Below, piece by piece: positions 28,015-37,422 of a stretch of DNA of 64,000 nucleotides. A model generated the notes under the pieces. It did no database searches and was not told the origin of the DNA. It was given only the letters and a program-made list of their open reading frames with translations. Made by a program: the position numbers and the translations under genes. Numbering within the stretch: position 1 is the stretch's first letter; the number at the start of each line of letters is the position of its first letter. The stretch is from NCBI GenBank assembly GCA_947245585.1, contig CAMXPV010000008.1, positions 38,263 through 102,262 of the forward strand, given 5' to 3'. The stretch comes from an uncultured Lachnospiraceae bacterium (GTDB lineage Bacteria; Bacillota; Clostridia; Lachnospirales; Lachnospiraceae).

Positions 28015-29793
28015 TTACCCTGATCCCAGGGAAATATGCGCATTCTTCAGTTCCTCCAATGCCTTTTTACCCGATATTACCTGATTTAAAGCCTCCATAT
28101 CCGACCCCATTCTTGCCGAATAATATTGGAAGCTGTTATCCTTTACCGACACCAACACGTCATGGAGCGCTTTTTCCCTCTCCTGCTTTGTGTTGAGGCT
28201 CTCAAGCTTCGTGTTAAAGATCGCCGCCACCTCCCGCTGTTCCTCTTCATCCTCGAAGGCGCTGACCACGGAGGCCGGAGAAAAGCTCCCCTGTTCCAAC
28301 CCCGCAAACAGCTTGTCCGCCACCTGCCTGTACAGCTCCTGCGTAAAATCCGCCGGAGAAATATAGGCCTTGATCTTCGGATAGATCTCCGGCTCCTCCG
28401 ACAGCCATGTGAGGAGAATCCGCTGCGACTTTTTCACATGATCCTCTTTCGTGGGTTTCCCCGCCGTGGTGGGTTTGGGCCGCTCCACCGGTTTCACCAA
28501 CCCTGTGCGGGCCGCGTAGCTGCTCACCAACTTGCGCAGATTCTCATAGCCGATATGATACCGCTCGGCCACCGATTCCATATAGTTTTCCCGCTCCACC
28601 TCTTCCTCAAAGCCGCAGAGCTTCTTCGCAATCTCACGGTGAAAGGCGGTCTTTGACTCCGGATCTTCCATATGGTAATTCCGCTCCAGAACCTTCAGTT
28701 CAAAGAAAAAGCTGTTCTGGGCCTGATCAATCCGCTCCTGGAAGGCCTCCGCGCCCAGATGCTTGATAAATTCATCGGGGTCCTTGTAGGGCGACATGTC
28801 TATCACCCGGCCCCGCAGCCCCGCTTCCTTTAAAATGCCAATCGCCCGCAGGGCGGCGTTCGTACCTGCGCCGTCGCTGTCGTAAGCCAAAAGCACCTCC
28901 TCGGCAAAGCGCTTTAAAATGCCTGCCTGTCCCACCGTAAAGGCCGTTCCCAGAGAGGCAACCGCCTGCCCGAAGCCTGCCTGGTGCAGGGCAATCACGT
29001 CCATATACCCCTCGCAAAGGAGCATATTCCCGGTTCGCGAGGTTCTTGCAAAATTCAGGCCGTAAAGGTTGCGGCTCTTGTCAAAGACCGGTGTCTCCGG
29101 TGAGTTCAAATATTTGGGTTTGGCATCCCCCATCACACGGCCGCCAAAACCGATTACCCTGTGATTCCCGTCCTGAATCGGAAACATCACCCGGTTCCAA
29201 AATTTATCGTGAACACCCCGCTTCTCGTCAAACCCGGTAAGCCCGGCCTCCGTAATCAGATCGTCCGCATAGCCTTTCGACCGCAGATAAGCCGTCAGGT
29301 CGGAACCGGAACCGTCCGCATAGCCAAGTCCGAATTTCTTCATGGTCTCTTCCGAGAGTTCCCTACCTGAGAGATAGCGGTAGCCCGTCTTTCCTCTGGG
29401 GGAACGGAGCAGACAGTAATAGTACTTGGCCGCTTCTTTATTGACCTCAAGAAGTCTGGCCCGCCTGCTCTCCTTACGGCGCATCTCCTCCGTATATTCC
29501 ATCTCCGGAAGCGCCACCCCGGCCCGGTCCGCCAATATTTTCACCGCCTCCTGAAAGGTGGCATTCTCATATTCCATCAGGAAGGTGATCACATTGCCCC
29601 CCGCCCCGCAGCCGAAACAATAGTACATCTGCTTGGCCGGTGAGACGGAAAAAGAGGGGGATTTCTCATTATGGAACGGACATAGCCCGAAATAACTGCT
29701 CCCCTTCCTCTGCAAACGAACATAGCCGGAAATCACTTCCACGATATCGTTTTTCGTTCTGATCTCCTCGATCAGCTCTTCTGAATAACGCAT
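28015..29793 (-). CDS. dnaG: DNA primase
   Basis: A 592-residue primase that makes RNA primers at the replication fork. An N-terminal CHC2 zinc finger (CPFHNEKSPSFSVS with YYCFGCGAGGN) is at about residues 38-65. The TOPRIM core has LLCEGYMDVIALHQAG and LLAYDSDGAGTNAALR near residues 255-310. The C-terminal helicase-binding domain follows. GGAAAGGG precedes the ATG. Normal length for Clostridia. Confidence 0.96.
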   Translation of the reverse strand: MRYSEELIEEIRTKNDIVEVISGYVRLQRKGSSYFGLCPFHNEKSPSFSVSPAKQMYYCFGCGAGGNVITFLMEYENATFQEAVKILADRAGVALPEMEYTEEMRRKESRRARLLEVNKEAAKYYYCLLRSPRGKTGYRYLSGRELSEETMKKFGLGYADGSGSDLTAYLRSKGYADDLITEAGLTGFDEKRGVHDKFWNRVMFPIQDGNHRVIGFGGRVMGDAKPKYLNSPETPVFDKSRNLYGLNFARTSRTGNMLLCEGYMDVIALHQAGFGQAVASLGTAFTVGQAGILKRFAEEVLLAYDSDGAGTNAALRAIGILKEAGLRGRVIDMSPYKDPDEFIKHLGAEAFQERIDQAQNSFFFELKVLERNYHMEDPESKTAFHREIAKKLCGFEEEVERENYMESVAERYHIGYENLRKLVSSYAARTGLVKPVERPKPTTAGKPTKEDHVKKSQRILLTWLSEEPEIYPKIKAYISPADFTQELYRQVADKLFAGLEQGSFSPASVVSAFEDEEEQREVAAIFNTKLESLNTKQEREKALHDVLVSVKDNSFQYYSARMGSDMEALNQVISGKKALEELKNAHISLGSG

Positions 29794-29819
29794 GTTACCC
29801 TTTCCATTTTTATGTTATG

Positions 29820-30824
29820 TCAACCATGCCATGTCTTCGGGATAAACAATCTCTCATACTGTGCGATGGCAAAGCGGTCCGTCATGGAGCTGATATAATC
29901 ACAAACAATCTTTTCAAGCGGTTCCCCTGCATCCAAAAGCTTAAACAGGAAGTTCGGCAGCTGCTCCGTGTGCACCAGATAATGCTCATAGAGTGTGATA
30001 ATCAGATTTTCCGCCTTCCCCTCCTCGCTCTTTGCAATGGAGTTCCGATACACATGCCTGAACATAAATTCACGCATGCTTGTCATAGCATCCGCCACTT
30101 CCGGGGACATACAGATATCGTCCTTGTCGCGGCTGTTGGTCACAATATTGTGGATAAAGCAGTCCAGACGCTGGCCACAGCTGTAACCGATCACGCTTCC
30201 AATCTCTTTTGGCACATCCGCTTCCTTCAAAATACCGGCCCGCACCGCGTCGTCCATATCGTGATGGATGTAAGCAATCTTGTCCGCCAACCGGACGATC
30301 CTTCCCTCCAGTGTGGCGGGCATACCCGTAGTCTGATGGTTTAAAATGCCGTCCCGCACCTCCATGGTCAGGTTGATTCCCGTCCCGTCCTTCTCCAGAA
30401 GATCCACGGTGCGCACACTCTGCTCATTGTGCTTAAAGCCATAGGGGCAAACTCTGTCAAGGGCCCGCTCCCCCGCATGTCCAAAGGGCGTGTGCCCCAG
30501 ATCATGCCCAAGCGCAATCGCCTCCACCAGATCCTCATTCAGTTTTAAGGCCTTGGCAATGGTCCTGGCCGTCTGGCTTACCTCCAGCGTATGCGTCAAT
30601 CTGGTACGGTAATGGTCTCCCTCCGGCGTAAGAAATACCTGTGTCTTGTCTTTCAGCCTGCGAAACGACTTACTATGTATGATCCGATCCCTGTCCCTTT
30701 GAAACACAGGGCGGATGTCGCACTGCTCTTCCTCCTTAAGCCTCCCTTGGGAATTCATGCTGAGCATGGCGTAAGGACTCAGATATTCCTTCTCCCACTG
30801 TTCCAAACTTTCCCGTATATTCAT
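29820..30824 (-). CDS. dgt: dGTPase-like HD-domain deoxynucleotide triphosphohydrolase
   Basis: A 334-residue HD-domain protein. The metal motifs are RLTHTLEVSQTA (first His), ALGHDLGHTPFGHAGE (HD pair) and KIAYIHHDMDDAVRAG (last Asp). Members cleave dNTPs to deoxynucleosides and triphosphate. The sequence fits the type common upstream of dnaG in Clostridia. AGAGGAAA precedes the ATG. Confidence 0.92.
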   Translation of the reverse strand: MNIRESLEQWEKEYLSPYAMLSMNSQGRLKEEEQCDIRPVFQRDRDRIIHSKSFRRLKDKTQVFLTPEGDHYRTRLTHTLEVSQTARTIAKALKLNEDLVEAIALGHDLGHTPFGHAGERALDRVCPYGFKHNEQSVRTVDLLEKDGTGINLTMEVRDGILNHQTTGMPATLEGRIVRLADKIAYIHHDMDDAVRAGILKEADVPKEIGSVIGYSCGQRLDCFIHNIVTNSRDKDDICMSPEVADAMTSMREFMFRHVYRNSIAKSEEGKAENLIITLYEHYLVHTEQLPNFLFKLLDAGEPLEKIVCDYISSMTDRFAIAQYERLFIPKTWHG

Positions 30825-30927
30825 GGCAATTTCCTCTTAAAACCGCTGAATTCAAATCCCCTCACTACTATTATTCGCCCTAAACCGCCGAAATCCTTTT
30901 TTCTTCCTCAACAAAATTTAAAATAAG

Positions 30928-30979
30928 TGCCGAGGCTGCGAAGCAGTCCTCGAGAAGTTAATGCCGCAGGCATTTACTT
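30928..30979. repeat. Double-hairpin intergenic repeat, copy 2
   Basis: A TGCCGAGGCTGCGAAGCAG head with nested CGAG/CTCG and CTGC/GCAG pairing is followed by a hairpin AAGTTAATGCC-GCA-GGCATTTACTT (30955-30979). The hairpin runs into the esterase stop codon. On the minus strand the head gives a stem followed by CACTTATTTT, so it may terminate the esterase transcript. Confidence 0.6.
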
Positions 30980-31896
30980 CACCTGCAGATATCGTAAATA
31001 AATTCCGCATTCTTATCCATAGCCTCATAGGCCGTCTTAAAAGGCGACATCTGGAACACATGCCACATGCCCCGGAAAATTTCCATCTTCACGCAGACCT
31101 CGTCTTTCAAAAATTTTTTATAGAGCATCACCGCATCGTCCTGCAAAATTTCGTTGCTCCCCACCTGGATGTAGGTGGGCGGAAAGCCCTTGTAATCCCC
31201 GAACAAAGGGGAGATCAGGGGATTGGTAAGCTCCTGTCCCGCAGCATAGTTCTCGATCATCTGCGCCAGATAGTCCGCGTTCAAAACGGGATCCACCTCC
31301 GCCTTTGTTGTATGGGATTTCCCGGAGGCCGTCAGATCCGTCCACGGGGACATTAATACCAGGCCTCTCGGCATAAGCCGCCCCTGGCTCTTTAACTGTA
31401 GACACAGGGAGAGCGCCAGGTTGCCGCCGGCAGAATCCCCCGCAATCACAATGTCTCTGGCGCCATATCCAAGAAGCATCAGATAATTCCAGACCTGCAT
31501 CGCATCCAGCACCGCCGCCGGATAGGGATTCTCCGGCGCAAGCCTGTAATCAAAGCTGAGCACGTCCATGGAGGTGGAAGCCGCCAGCTTTGTGGTGAGC
31601 GTCCTGGCATACAGACTGCTTCCGGTGGAGTAACCTCCCCCGTGGCAATACAGGATAATATATTTTTTCATGTGCGCGCGGTTTACATAAATCCATTCTC
31701 CGTGGATTTTTCTCCCGTCCTCCCCGATGGTCGAAATCTCCACATCCTCCACAAGCACATCCCTGTTGTTTCCCAACAGAGCACCAAAATGATCCTGCGA
31801 CTGGCGGTGCTTCTCAATATCCACATTCTCCACCACGCCGTGCATCCGTTTGATTAAATTCATCATCCCTGCGTTCTTTTTGTCCGTTCTGGCCAT
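30979..31896 (-). CDS. Alpha/beta hydrolase (GDXG-type esterase/lipase)
   Basis: A 305-residue hormone-sensitive-lipase-like esterase. The oxyanion motif is YCHGGGYSTGSS near residue 85, and the nucleophile lies in VIAGDSAGGNLALS near residue 155. The catalytic Asp is in GSNEILQDDAVM and the His in RGMWHVFQM. No signal peptide. It is divergent from the acyltransferase-like gene at 32028; a similar trio (hydrolase, condensation-like protein, zinc-ribbon membrane protein) suggests a shared lipid or ester pathway, by inference. Confidence 0.85.
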   Translation of the reverse strand: MARTDKKNAGMMNLIKRMHGVVENVDIEKHRQSQDHFGALLGNNRDVLVEDVEISTIGEDGRKIHGEWIYVNRAHMKKYIILYCHGGGYSTGSSLYARTLTTKLAASTSMDVLSFDYRLAPENPYPAAVLDAMQVWNYLMLLGYGARDIVIAGDSAGGNLALSLCLQLKSQGRLMPRGLVLMSPWTDLTASGKSHTTKAEVDPVLNADYLAQMIENYAAGQELTNPLISPLFGDYKGFPPTYIQVGSNEILQDDAVMLYKKFLKDEVCVKMEIFRGMWHVFQMSPFKTAYEAMDKNAEFIYDICR

Positions 31897-32027
31897 AACA
31901 ACCTCCGTAAAAAATATCTTTCTTTTTCCTGTTTTTGAATCGTTCTCTCATATTTTACCATATAATTCAAAAAATTGTGCTATACTTATATATGAGAAAC
32001 ATAACAACGAGAGGAAAGCCCACTGTC

Positions 32028-33359
32028 ATGCCCAAACATCCTTCCCCAAAACAAGTGAATAAGCTAACAAGCAGGAACAGGAAGGATGTCTGGTATAAGT
32101 TGGATCTGTCGGCCACCGTCTACCCCACCTTGCAAAGGCGGGATTTCTCATCCGTTTACCGTCTCAGCGTAAAACTAAAAGAACCGGTGGATCCAGAGCT
32201 TCTACAGCAGGCGCTGGATCGGACGCTGCCCCGCTTCCCCACCTACAAGGTGGCGATCCGCAAGGGACTGTTCTGGCGTTATCTGGAACCTAACACAAGG
32301 CCCGGTCCCTTTGTGCAGGAAGATATCAAAAACCCCTGCATGCCCATGCACTTTAAGAGTAACAACCGTTACCTTATCCGGGTATACTACTATGACTGCC
32401 GCATCTCCCTGGAGGCCCATCACTGTCTGGGGGATGGCACCGGCGGCATGTGTCTTCTCCAGACGCTGACTGCGGTCTATTTGGGTCTTCTCGGCCACAA
32501 GATCACACCTTCCGGCTTCGTGCTGCGGTTGGAGGAGGAACCCGATCCCAGTGAGTTGGAGGATGCCTATATGCGTTATGCCACGGCAAAAGTAAAACCG
32601 CCCCGCCCGTCGGGGAAAACTTACCGTATCCGCGGCACCAAGGAGCCTTTCTACACCTTAAACATTGTGGACGGCGTGATGTCCGTCTCGGAGGTGCAAA
32701 AAGTTGCCAAAGGCTACAACGCCACCATAACGGAATACTTAAACGCCGTGCTGCTCTATGCCCTGTTGCAAAAGCAGATGACGGAGTTTCACTTAAAATA
32801 TAAACCGGTACGAATTGCCATGCCCGTGAATCTGCGCCGTTTCTTTCCCTCAAAAACCCTGCGCAACTTCATCACCATGGTATACCCCTCCATCGATCCC
32901 AGGTTGGGCGAGTACACTTTTGAGGAGATTGTAACGCAGGTACACAATTTCATGCGTTATTATATCAACGAAAAATTTTTATGCGGCGATATCACCACCA
33001 ATGCCGCCACAAAGCACAATTTTCTGATCCGTGTCGTGCCTCTTTTCTTGAAAGATCTGGTGGTGCGCACCTTTTACACCCGGGTCCAGGATAAAAATTC
33101 TTCCGCCGGCCTCACCAATATGGGCGCGCTGAAGGTGCCGGACGACATGAAACCTTACATCGACCGTTTCGATATCTATATGGGACAACCCTTTTCCTCC
33201 CGCACAAACTGCGCCATTATCAGTTTTGAGGATATCCTGACTGTCAACTTCGCCAGCAGCATCGTGGAGAGCGACGTGGAGCGGCATTTCTTCCGCAGAT
33301 TGGTGCAGGACGGCATCCACGTAAAAATCGAGAGCAACCGCGCCCCCGGCATTTCATAA
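32028..33359 (+). CDS. Condensation-domain-like acyl/alcohol acetyltransferase family protein
   Basis: A 443-residue protein with the BAHD/condensation-type active motif HHxxxDG, seen as HHCLGDGTGG near residue 130, inside a two-lobed fold. The C-terminal half has NLRRFFPSKTLRNFITMVYPS, typical of these transferases. No carrier-protein or adenylation domain is nearby, so a free-standing acyltransferase is likely. I place the start at 32028, where GAGAGGAAAG precedes ATG. The DUF6320 gene follows by 30 bases. Confidence 0.75.
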   Translation: MPKHPSPKQVNKLTSRNRKDVWYKLDLSATVYPTLQRRDFSSVYRLSVKLKEPVDPELLQQALDRTLPRFPTYKVAIRKGLFWRYLEPNTRPGPFVQEDIKNPCMPMHFKSNNRYLIRVYYYDCRISLEAHHCLGDGTGGMCLLQTLTAVYLGLLGHKITPSGFVLRLEEEPDPSELEDAYMRYATAKVKPPRPSGKTYRIRGTKEPFYTLNIVDGVMSVSEVQKVAKGYNATITEYLNAVLLYALLQKQMTEFHLKYKPVRIAMPVNLRRFFPSKTLRNFITMVYPSIDPRLGEYTFEEIVTQVHNFMRYYINEKFLCGDITTNAATKHNFLIRVVPLFLKDLVVRTFYTRVQDKNSSAGLTNMGALKVPDDMKPYIDRFDIYMGQPFSSRTNCAIISFEDILTVNFASSIVESDVERHFFRRLVQDGIHVKIESNRAPGIS

Positions 33360-33389
33360 CAATATTATCTATCAGGAAAGGAACCTAAC

Positions 33390-34094
33390 ATGTCATACTG
33401 TGTAAACTGCGGTGTAGAGTTGGAAGCCTCCCTCCGGGAGTGCCCGCTGTGCCACACCCCTGTCATCAACCCAAAAGAAGCGGGCAAAGATTTACCGCCC
33501 TCCCCCTATCCCACTGACAAAGGTCAGGTGGAGGAGGTCAAAAGAAAGGATCTGGGTATCCTTTTGTCCGTAGTGCTGTCCGCCACCGCCGGAACCTGCT
33601 TTTTGTTGAATCTCTTGGTCTTTGACCATTCGCTCTGGTCCCTTCAGGTGATCGGCATCTGCATCTGCCTGTTCGTGTTCACCTTCCCGATGGTGTACTA
33701 CCGCAAGATGCCCCCTGCCCTCTCCCTGTTAGCCGACGGCGTGGCGGTAGCCGTGTATCTCTACATGATCGCCTACCTGACCCCCTCAACCGCATGGTTT
33801 TGGCAGTTAGGGCTTCCCATCATCGTGCTCGTGATCCTGAACACGGAAATTTTTACCTTCCTGGCAAGGCTTGTTCCCTTCTCGCTCCTGTCAGGCGCGC
33901 TGTGCCTGTTTGTCGAGATTCCGCTGTTTTGCGCAGCCCTGGAACTCTTGATCCGGCGCATGCTGCATGACCCGCTCCGGCTGACCTGGTCCGCCGTGGT
34001 GCTGACCGTCTGCGTGATCATTGATGTGGCGCTTGTCACGATCCTCGTAAAAAAACGCCTGCGCAACGAAGTGCGCAGACGTCTTCACTTTTAA
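33390..34094 (+). CDS. Zinc-ribbon membrane protein (DUF6320-like)
   Basis: A 234-residue protein. An N-terminal zinc ribbon uses four cysteines (CVNCGVELEASLRECPLCHT, residues 4-23). About six membrane segments follow from residue 55 to 220. An AGGAAAGG site lies upstream. It belongs to the same transcript as the acyltransferase-like gene. Function unknown; family name is from memory of similar gene neighbourhoods. It overlaps the converging gene by four bases. Confidence 0.72.
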   Translation: MSYCVNCGVELEASLRECPLCHTPVINPKEAGKDLPPSPYPTDKGQVEEVKRKDLGILLSVVLSATAGTCFLLNLLVFDHSLWSLQVIGICICLFVFTFPMVYYRKMPPALSLLADGVAVAVYLYMIAYLTPSTAWFWQLGLPIIVLVILNTEIFTFLARLVPFSLLSGALCLFVEIPLFCAALELLIRRMLHDPLRLTWSAVVLTVCVIIDVALVTILVKKRLRNEVRRRLHF

Positions 34095-34714
34095 CTATAC
34101 CTCGCTTCCGCCTCCTCAAGCGACTTGTAGCCGTAAAAGGCCGTCTCGTTGGCAATGGTCTGTCGTACCAGATTCTCGCCCCTCTCTCTGGCCTCCTCCG
34201 TCTCCTTTCGGATCAGCTGCAGGGTCCTCATCGAGTAGGTGTAAAGCTCGCCTCTTAAGTAGCTCTCCATGGAAGAGCCTGCCATCACGCCGTCCTGTGC
34301 CGTGGTCGCGACTCTGCCGCGTCTTCGCAGATTCGGGTACTGCTTTGCGACCTCGCCGTCCCACTCCACATGGATCTTCACAATCTGTTCCACGATATCC
34401 TTCTTCTCTGACACATCAGGCAGATGGGATTTGATTTCCTCATATTCTTCGGGGAAGGTACTCTCCATCATCCAACCGTACTTCTCAAATATGGGGTTTC
34501 TCCCTTCCTTTACGGCCTCCTCACAGTCCTCCTGATAGCTTTTAAGCACATCGTCCGAATACACCATCCACTGACTCATGCGCATTTTAAAAAAGGTATC
34601 CGGATCATCCTGACAGGATGCCCTGCCGCCGGTGTTGTATACCTGCTGAAACAACTCCCACTCCATCTGCGCAACATCAAAGATCAACTGTTCCCGCTCA
34701 CTGATTTCGGCCAT
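34091..34714 (-). CDS. DUF4125 family protein
   Basis: A 207-residue soluble helical protein with MEWELFQQVYNTGGRASCQDD and FFKMRMSQWMVYSDDVLKSY, which I recognise as DUF4125. No catalytic motif is known. It follows the GerMN lipoprotein gene by about 20 bases on the same strand. Confidence 0.75.
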   Translation of the reverse strand: MAEISEREQLIFDVAQMEWELFQQVYNTGGRASCQDDPDTFFKMRMSQWMVYSDDVLKSYQEDCEEAVKEGRNPIFEKYGWMMESTFPEEYEEIKSHLPDVSEKKDIVEQIVKIHVEWDGEVAKQYPNLRRRGRVATTAQDGVMAGSSMESYLRGELYTYSMRTLQLIRKETEEARERGENLVRQTIANETAFYGYKSLEEAEARYS

Positions 34715-34735
34715 GATGCCCTTCCTTTCAAATCT

Positions 34736-35410
34736 TTACTGCCCTTCCTGCCCCTCAGACTCCTCTGCCATGAGAAGATTTTTCAATTCCGCCGGCGTAC
34801 AGTCAAAAAGGGATTCCGTGTAGACCGCATTTGTGCTCTCAAGCGTCTTCCCCTCCACGGTAAGATACACTGCATCCGCGTCATAGTTCGCCAAAAAAGT
34901 GTTGACCACAGAAGCGACAATGATACACTCCGCCTCCTCAGACATGGTCTGCACATACTCCCCAAAAGCTTCGGACAAATCTAAGTACAGAATTTTCTTT
35001 CCACCCTGCTCCTTCTCTTCCACAGAAAGCGCTCTGGTGTCAAACAACGGGACAATATTATGCCGCGCCAACGCGCCAAGCAGTACCTCCGGCGTAATCT
35101 CCGAAACCTCTATCGTCTCCCGCGTCAAATCGGATCCCCAATCCCTGCCGTAGCAGATGACTGCCTCCATCTTTGGCTGCGTCTCTTCCTCTTTTTCCGC
35201 TTCTGCGGAACGTTCTTCTTCCTTTGCCTGTGCCTGTTCCCCGTCAGGTTCTTCCAACAGATATTCCAACGAATTTACTAAAATATCTTTTGAGGACATT
35301 TCCGGCACCACGATCTCCTCCGTCGTCACCGCGGTATCTGCAGTGCGCCCACAGGCTGTCAGCAGTATGGCGGCTATGAGCATGAACGCCGCCCCGTTTC
35401 TTTTTTTCAT
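34736..35410 (-). CDS. GerMN-domain lipoprotein
   Basis: A 224-residue exported lipoprotein. The signal peptide ends in the lipobox LTAC with Cys20. After an acidic linker (about 45-75), the C-terminal 140 residues form a GerMN/sporulation-germination domain (LYLDLSEAFGEYVQTMSEEAECIIVASVVNTFL given in part). GerM-type proteins act in sporulation or cell-wall binding; role here is inferred. Confidence 0.82.
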   Translation of the reverse strand: MKKRNGAAFMLIAAILLTACGRTADTAVTTEEIVVPEMSSKDILVNSLEYLLEEPDGEQAQAKEEERSAEAEKEEETQPKMEAVICYGRDWGSDLTRETIEVSEITPEVLLGALARHNIVPLFDTRALSVEEKEQGGKKILYLDLSEAFGEYVQTMSEEAECIIVASVVNTFLANYDADAVYLTVEGKTLESTNAVYTESLFDCTPAELKNLLMAEESEGQEGQ

Positions 35411-35484
35411 AATTTTCCTCCCGGATACGAATCCTCTGAATCGCTTTATTGTATCACACCGTACCCGAAAAGTAAATTGGCTTT

Positions 35485-36633
35485 TTATTCCTTCACGGTC
35501 CGTCCTGACTTAATCACTTCCTGCAGTACAAATTCCTTGTCCGCAATCAGGATATCCGCCCTGCGTCCCGGCAGAAGGAATCCGCATTCTCCCTCCAGGC
35601 CGACAGCCTTCGCCGGATTGGCCGTAGCTGCCCTGACTGCCTCCTCTTTTGGCACGCCCATGCCGATGGCTGTCCGCATACAGTCGTATAAATTCGTAGC
35701 GCTTCCCGCGATGGTGCCGTCGGCAAGCAGCGCCAGATTTCCCTTAACGGTAACAGGCTGGCCTCCCAGAGCATATTCGCCGTCCTCCATGCCTGTCGCC
35801 ATCATACTGTCGCTGATTAAAACCATCCGCTCCGCGCCGAAAAGCCGGAACGTACTCTTTACCACACAGGGATGAATGTGGATCCCGTCGCAGATCAGCT
35901 CCGCCTCTGTCCTGCCATTCTCCGCCGCCGCACCGATCACACCCGGCTTCCTGTGCGTGAAGGGCGGCATCGCGTTGTAGAGGTGGGTCACATGCGCCGC
36001 CCCCGCCTCAATAGCCTCTTTGGCGGTCTCATAATCAGCGCCAGTGTGCGCGATGGAAAAGCGAAACTCTCCCTGCCCTTCCCGAATCAGCTCCATCGCA
36101 CCCGGAACTTCCGGTGCCACAACCGCCATGCGGATCATCCCCCGCGCCGCTTCCTGCAGTCTGCGCAGCATGGCAAGATCCGGCTCATGGATATAGGCGG
36201 GATTCTGCGCCCCCTTCTTTTCCATGGAAATAAAGGGACCCTCCAGATAGATGCCCCTCAAAATCTCTTTCAGCGGAATGTCTCCACATACCGTCTCCGT
36301 CTCCACCGCTTCCGCACAAGCCGTACAGATCTGCATAAGCGTCTCCTCCGAGAGCGTCATGGTAGCGGGACAGATCGTAGTCGTGCCATGGGTTACCTCG
36401 TAGGCTGCGATAGCATCCATGGCCTGCGCGGTTCCATCACAGAAATCATAGCCCGCACAGCCATGAAAATGAGTGTCAACCAATCCCGGAAGAATATAAG
36501 TCTGCGCCTCTTTTTCCGCAAGCGCTTCCCTCTCAAGCAGTTCTACTTTTTTGATTGTATCATCCGCAATCGTGATCTCTCCCGGTGCAAAAGAAAACCG
36601 TTCCGTATAAACCATACCCCTGATTGTACGCAT
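35485..36633 (-). CDS. nagA: N-acetylglucosamine-6-phosphate deacetylase
   Basis: A 382-residue amidohydrolase that removes acetate from GlcNAc-6-P. Metal and substrate motifs include DTHFHGCAGYDFCDGT near residue 50, an EGPFISMEKKGAQNP segment, and late LISDSMMATGMEDGEY. It follows nagB by 26 bases and ends the chitobiose locus. Product goes to NagB. Confidence 0.94.
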   Translation of the reverse strand: MRTIRGMVYTERFSFAPGEITIADDTIKKVELLEREALAEKEAQTYILPGLVDTHFHGCAGYDFCDGTAQAMDAIAAYEVTHGTTTICPATMTLSEETLMQICTACAEAVETETVCGDIPLKEILRGIYLEGPFISMEKKGAQNPAYIHEPDLAMLRRLQEAARGMIRMAVVAPEVPGAMELIREGQGEFRFSIAHTGADYETAKEAIEAGAAHVTHLYNAMPPFTHRKPGVIGAAAENGRTEAELICDGIHIHPCVVKSTFRLFGAERMVLISDSMMATGMEDGEYALGGQPVTVKGNLALLADGTIAGSATNLYDCMRTAIGMGVPKEEAVRAATANPAKAVGLEGECGFLLPGRRADILIADKEFVLQEVIKSGRTVKE

Positions 36634-36659
36634 TTGTTCCCTCCTTTTTGCTACAACTT

Positions 36660-37394
36660 TTACATGTGGGAAAGGTCCGCAAGCGCCGCCTCGTCGCCCA
36701 CCAAAATCACGTCGCCGTGAAGCTGTAAGACGGACGCGGGCACCTCAGGCGTAATCGGCCCCGTAAAGGCTTTCTTTACAATCTCCCTCTTGCCCTCGCC
36801 GCTGACGATCACCACAATTTTTTTCGCCTGCATAATAGACTTGATACCCATAGTATAAGCCTCTTTCGGCACCTCGGCAATGGAGGCAAAAAAGCGGGCG
36901 TTGGCGGATATGGTGCTCTCCGTCAGCTTCACACAGTGGTTCTCCTTTCCGAACGCGCTGCCCGGCTCGTTAAACCCAATATGACCGTTATGTCCCAACC
37001 CCAGAATCTGCATGTCAACGCCGCCATGTGCTCGAATGATCTCGTCGTAATCGCGGCACGCCTTCTCCCGGTCCTCCTCCATGCCGTCAGGCACAAAAGT
37101 GTTCTTTTTGTCAATATTTATAGAATCAAACAGATGCTTATTCATAAAATAACGGTAGCTCTGGTCATTCTCCGGTGAAAGTCCCCTGTACTCATCCAGG
37201 TTAATGCTGTGCACCCTGGAAAAATCCAGATCCCCCTCCTCATACCACCGGATCAGCTGCTCATAGGCGCCGATGGGCGTAGAACCTGTCGCCAGCCCCA
37301 ACACACAGTCCGGTTTCATGATCACCTGCGCCGCTATCAAGTTTGCCGCTATCCTGCTTGCACGATCATAATCCGCCGCACAATATATTCTCAT
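36660..37394 (-). CDS. nagB: Glucosamine-6-phosphate deaminase
   Basis: A 244-residue NagB that converts GlcN-6-P to fructose-6-P and ammonia. Signature segments are VLGLATGSTPIGAYEQLI, SINLDEYRGLSPENDQSYRYFM and ILGLGHNGHIGFNEPGS. The ATG at 37394 begins MRIYCAADYD and gives the usual length; the longer frame to 37541 reads into the regulator gene. Confidence 0.95.
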   Translation of the reverse strand: MRIYCAADYDRASRIAANLIAAQVIMKPDCVLGLATGSTPIGAYEQLIRWYEEGDLDFSRVHSINLDEYRGLSPENDQSYRYFMNKHLFDSINIDKKNTFVPDGMEEDREKACRDYDEIIRAHGGVDMQILGLGHNGHIGFNEPGSAFGKENHCVKLTESTISANARFFASIAEVPKEAYTMGIKSIMQAKKIVVIVSGEGKREIVKKAFTGPITPEVPASVLQLHGDVILVGDEAALADLSHM

Positions 37395-37422
37395 AATTTC
37401 TTTCCGCCTTTCTGTTTTTTCG

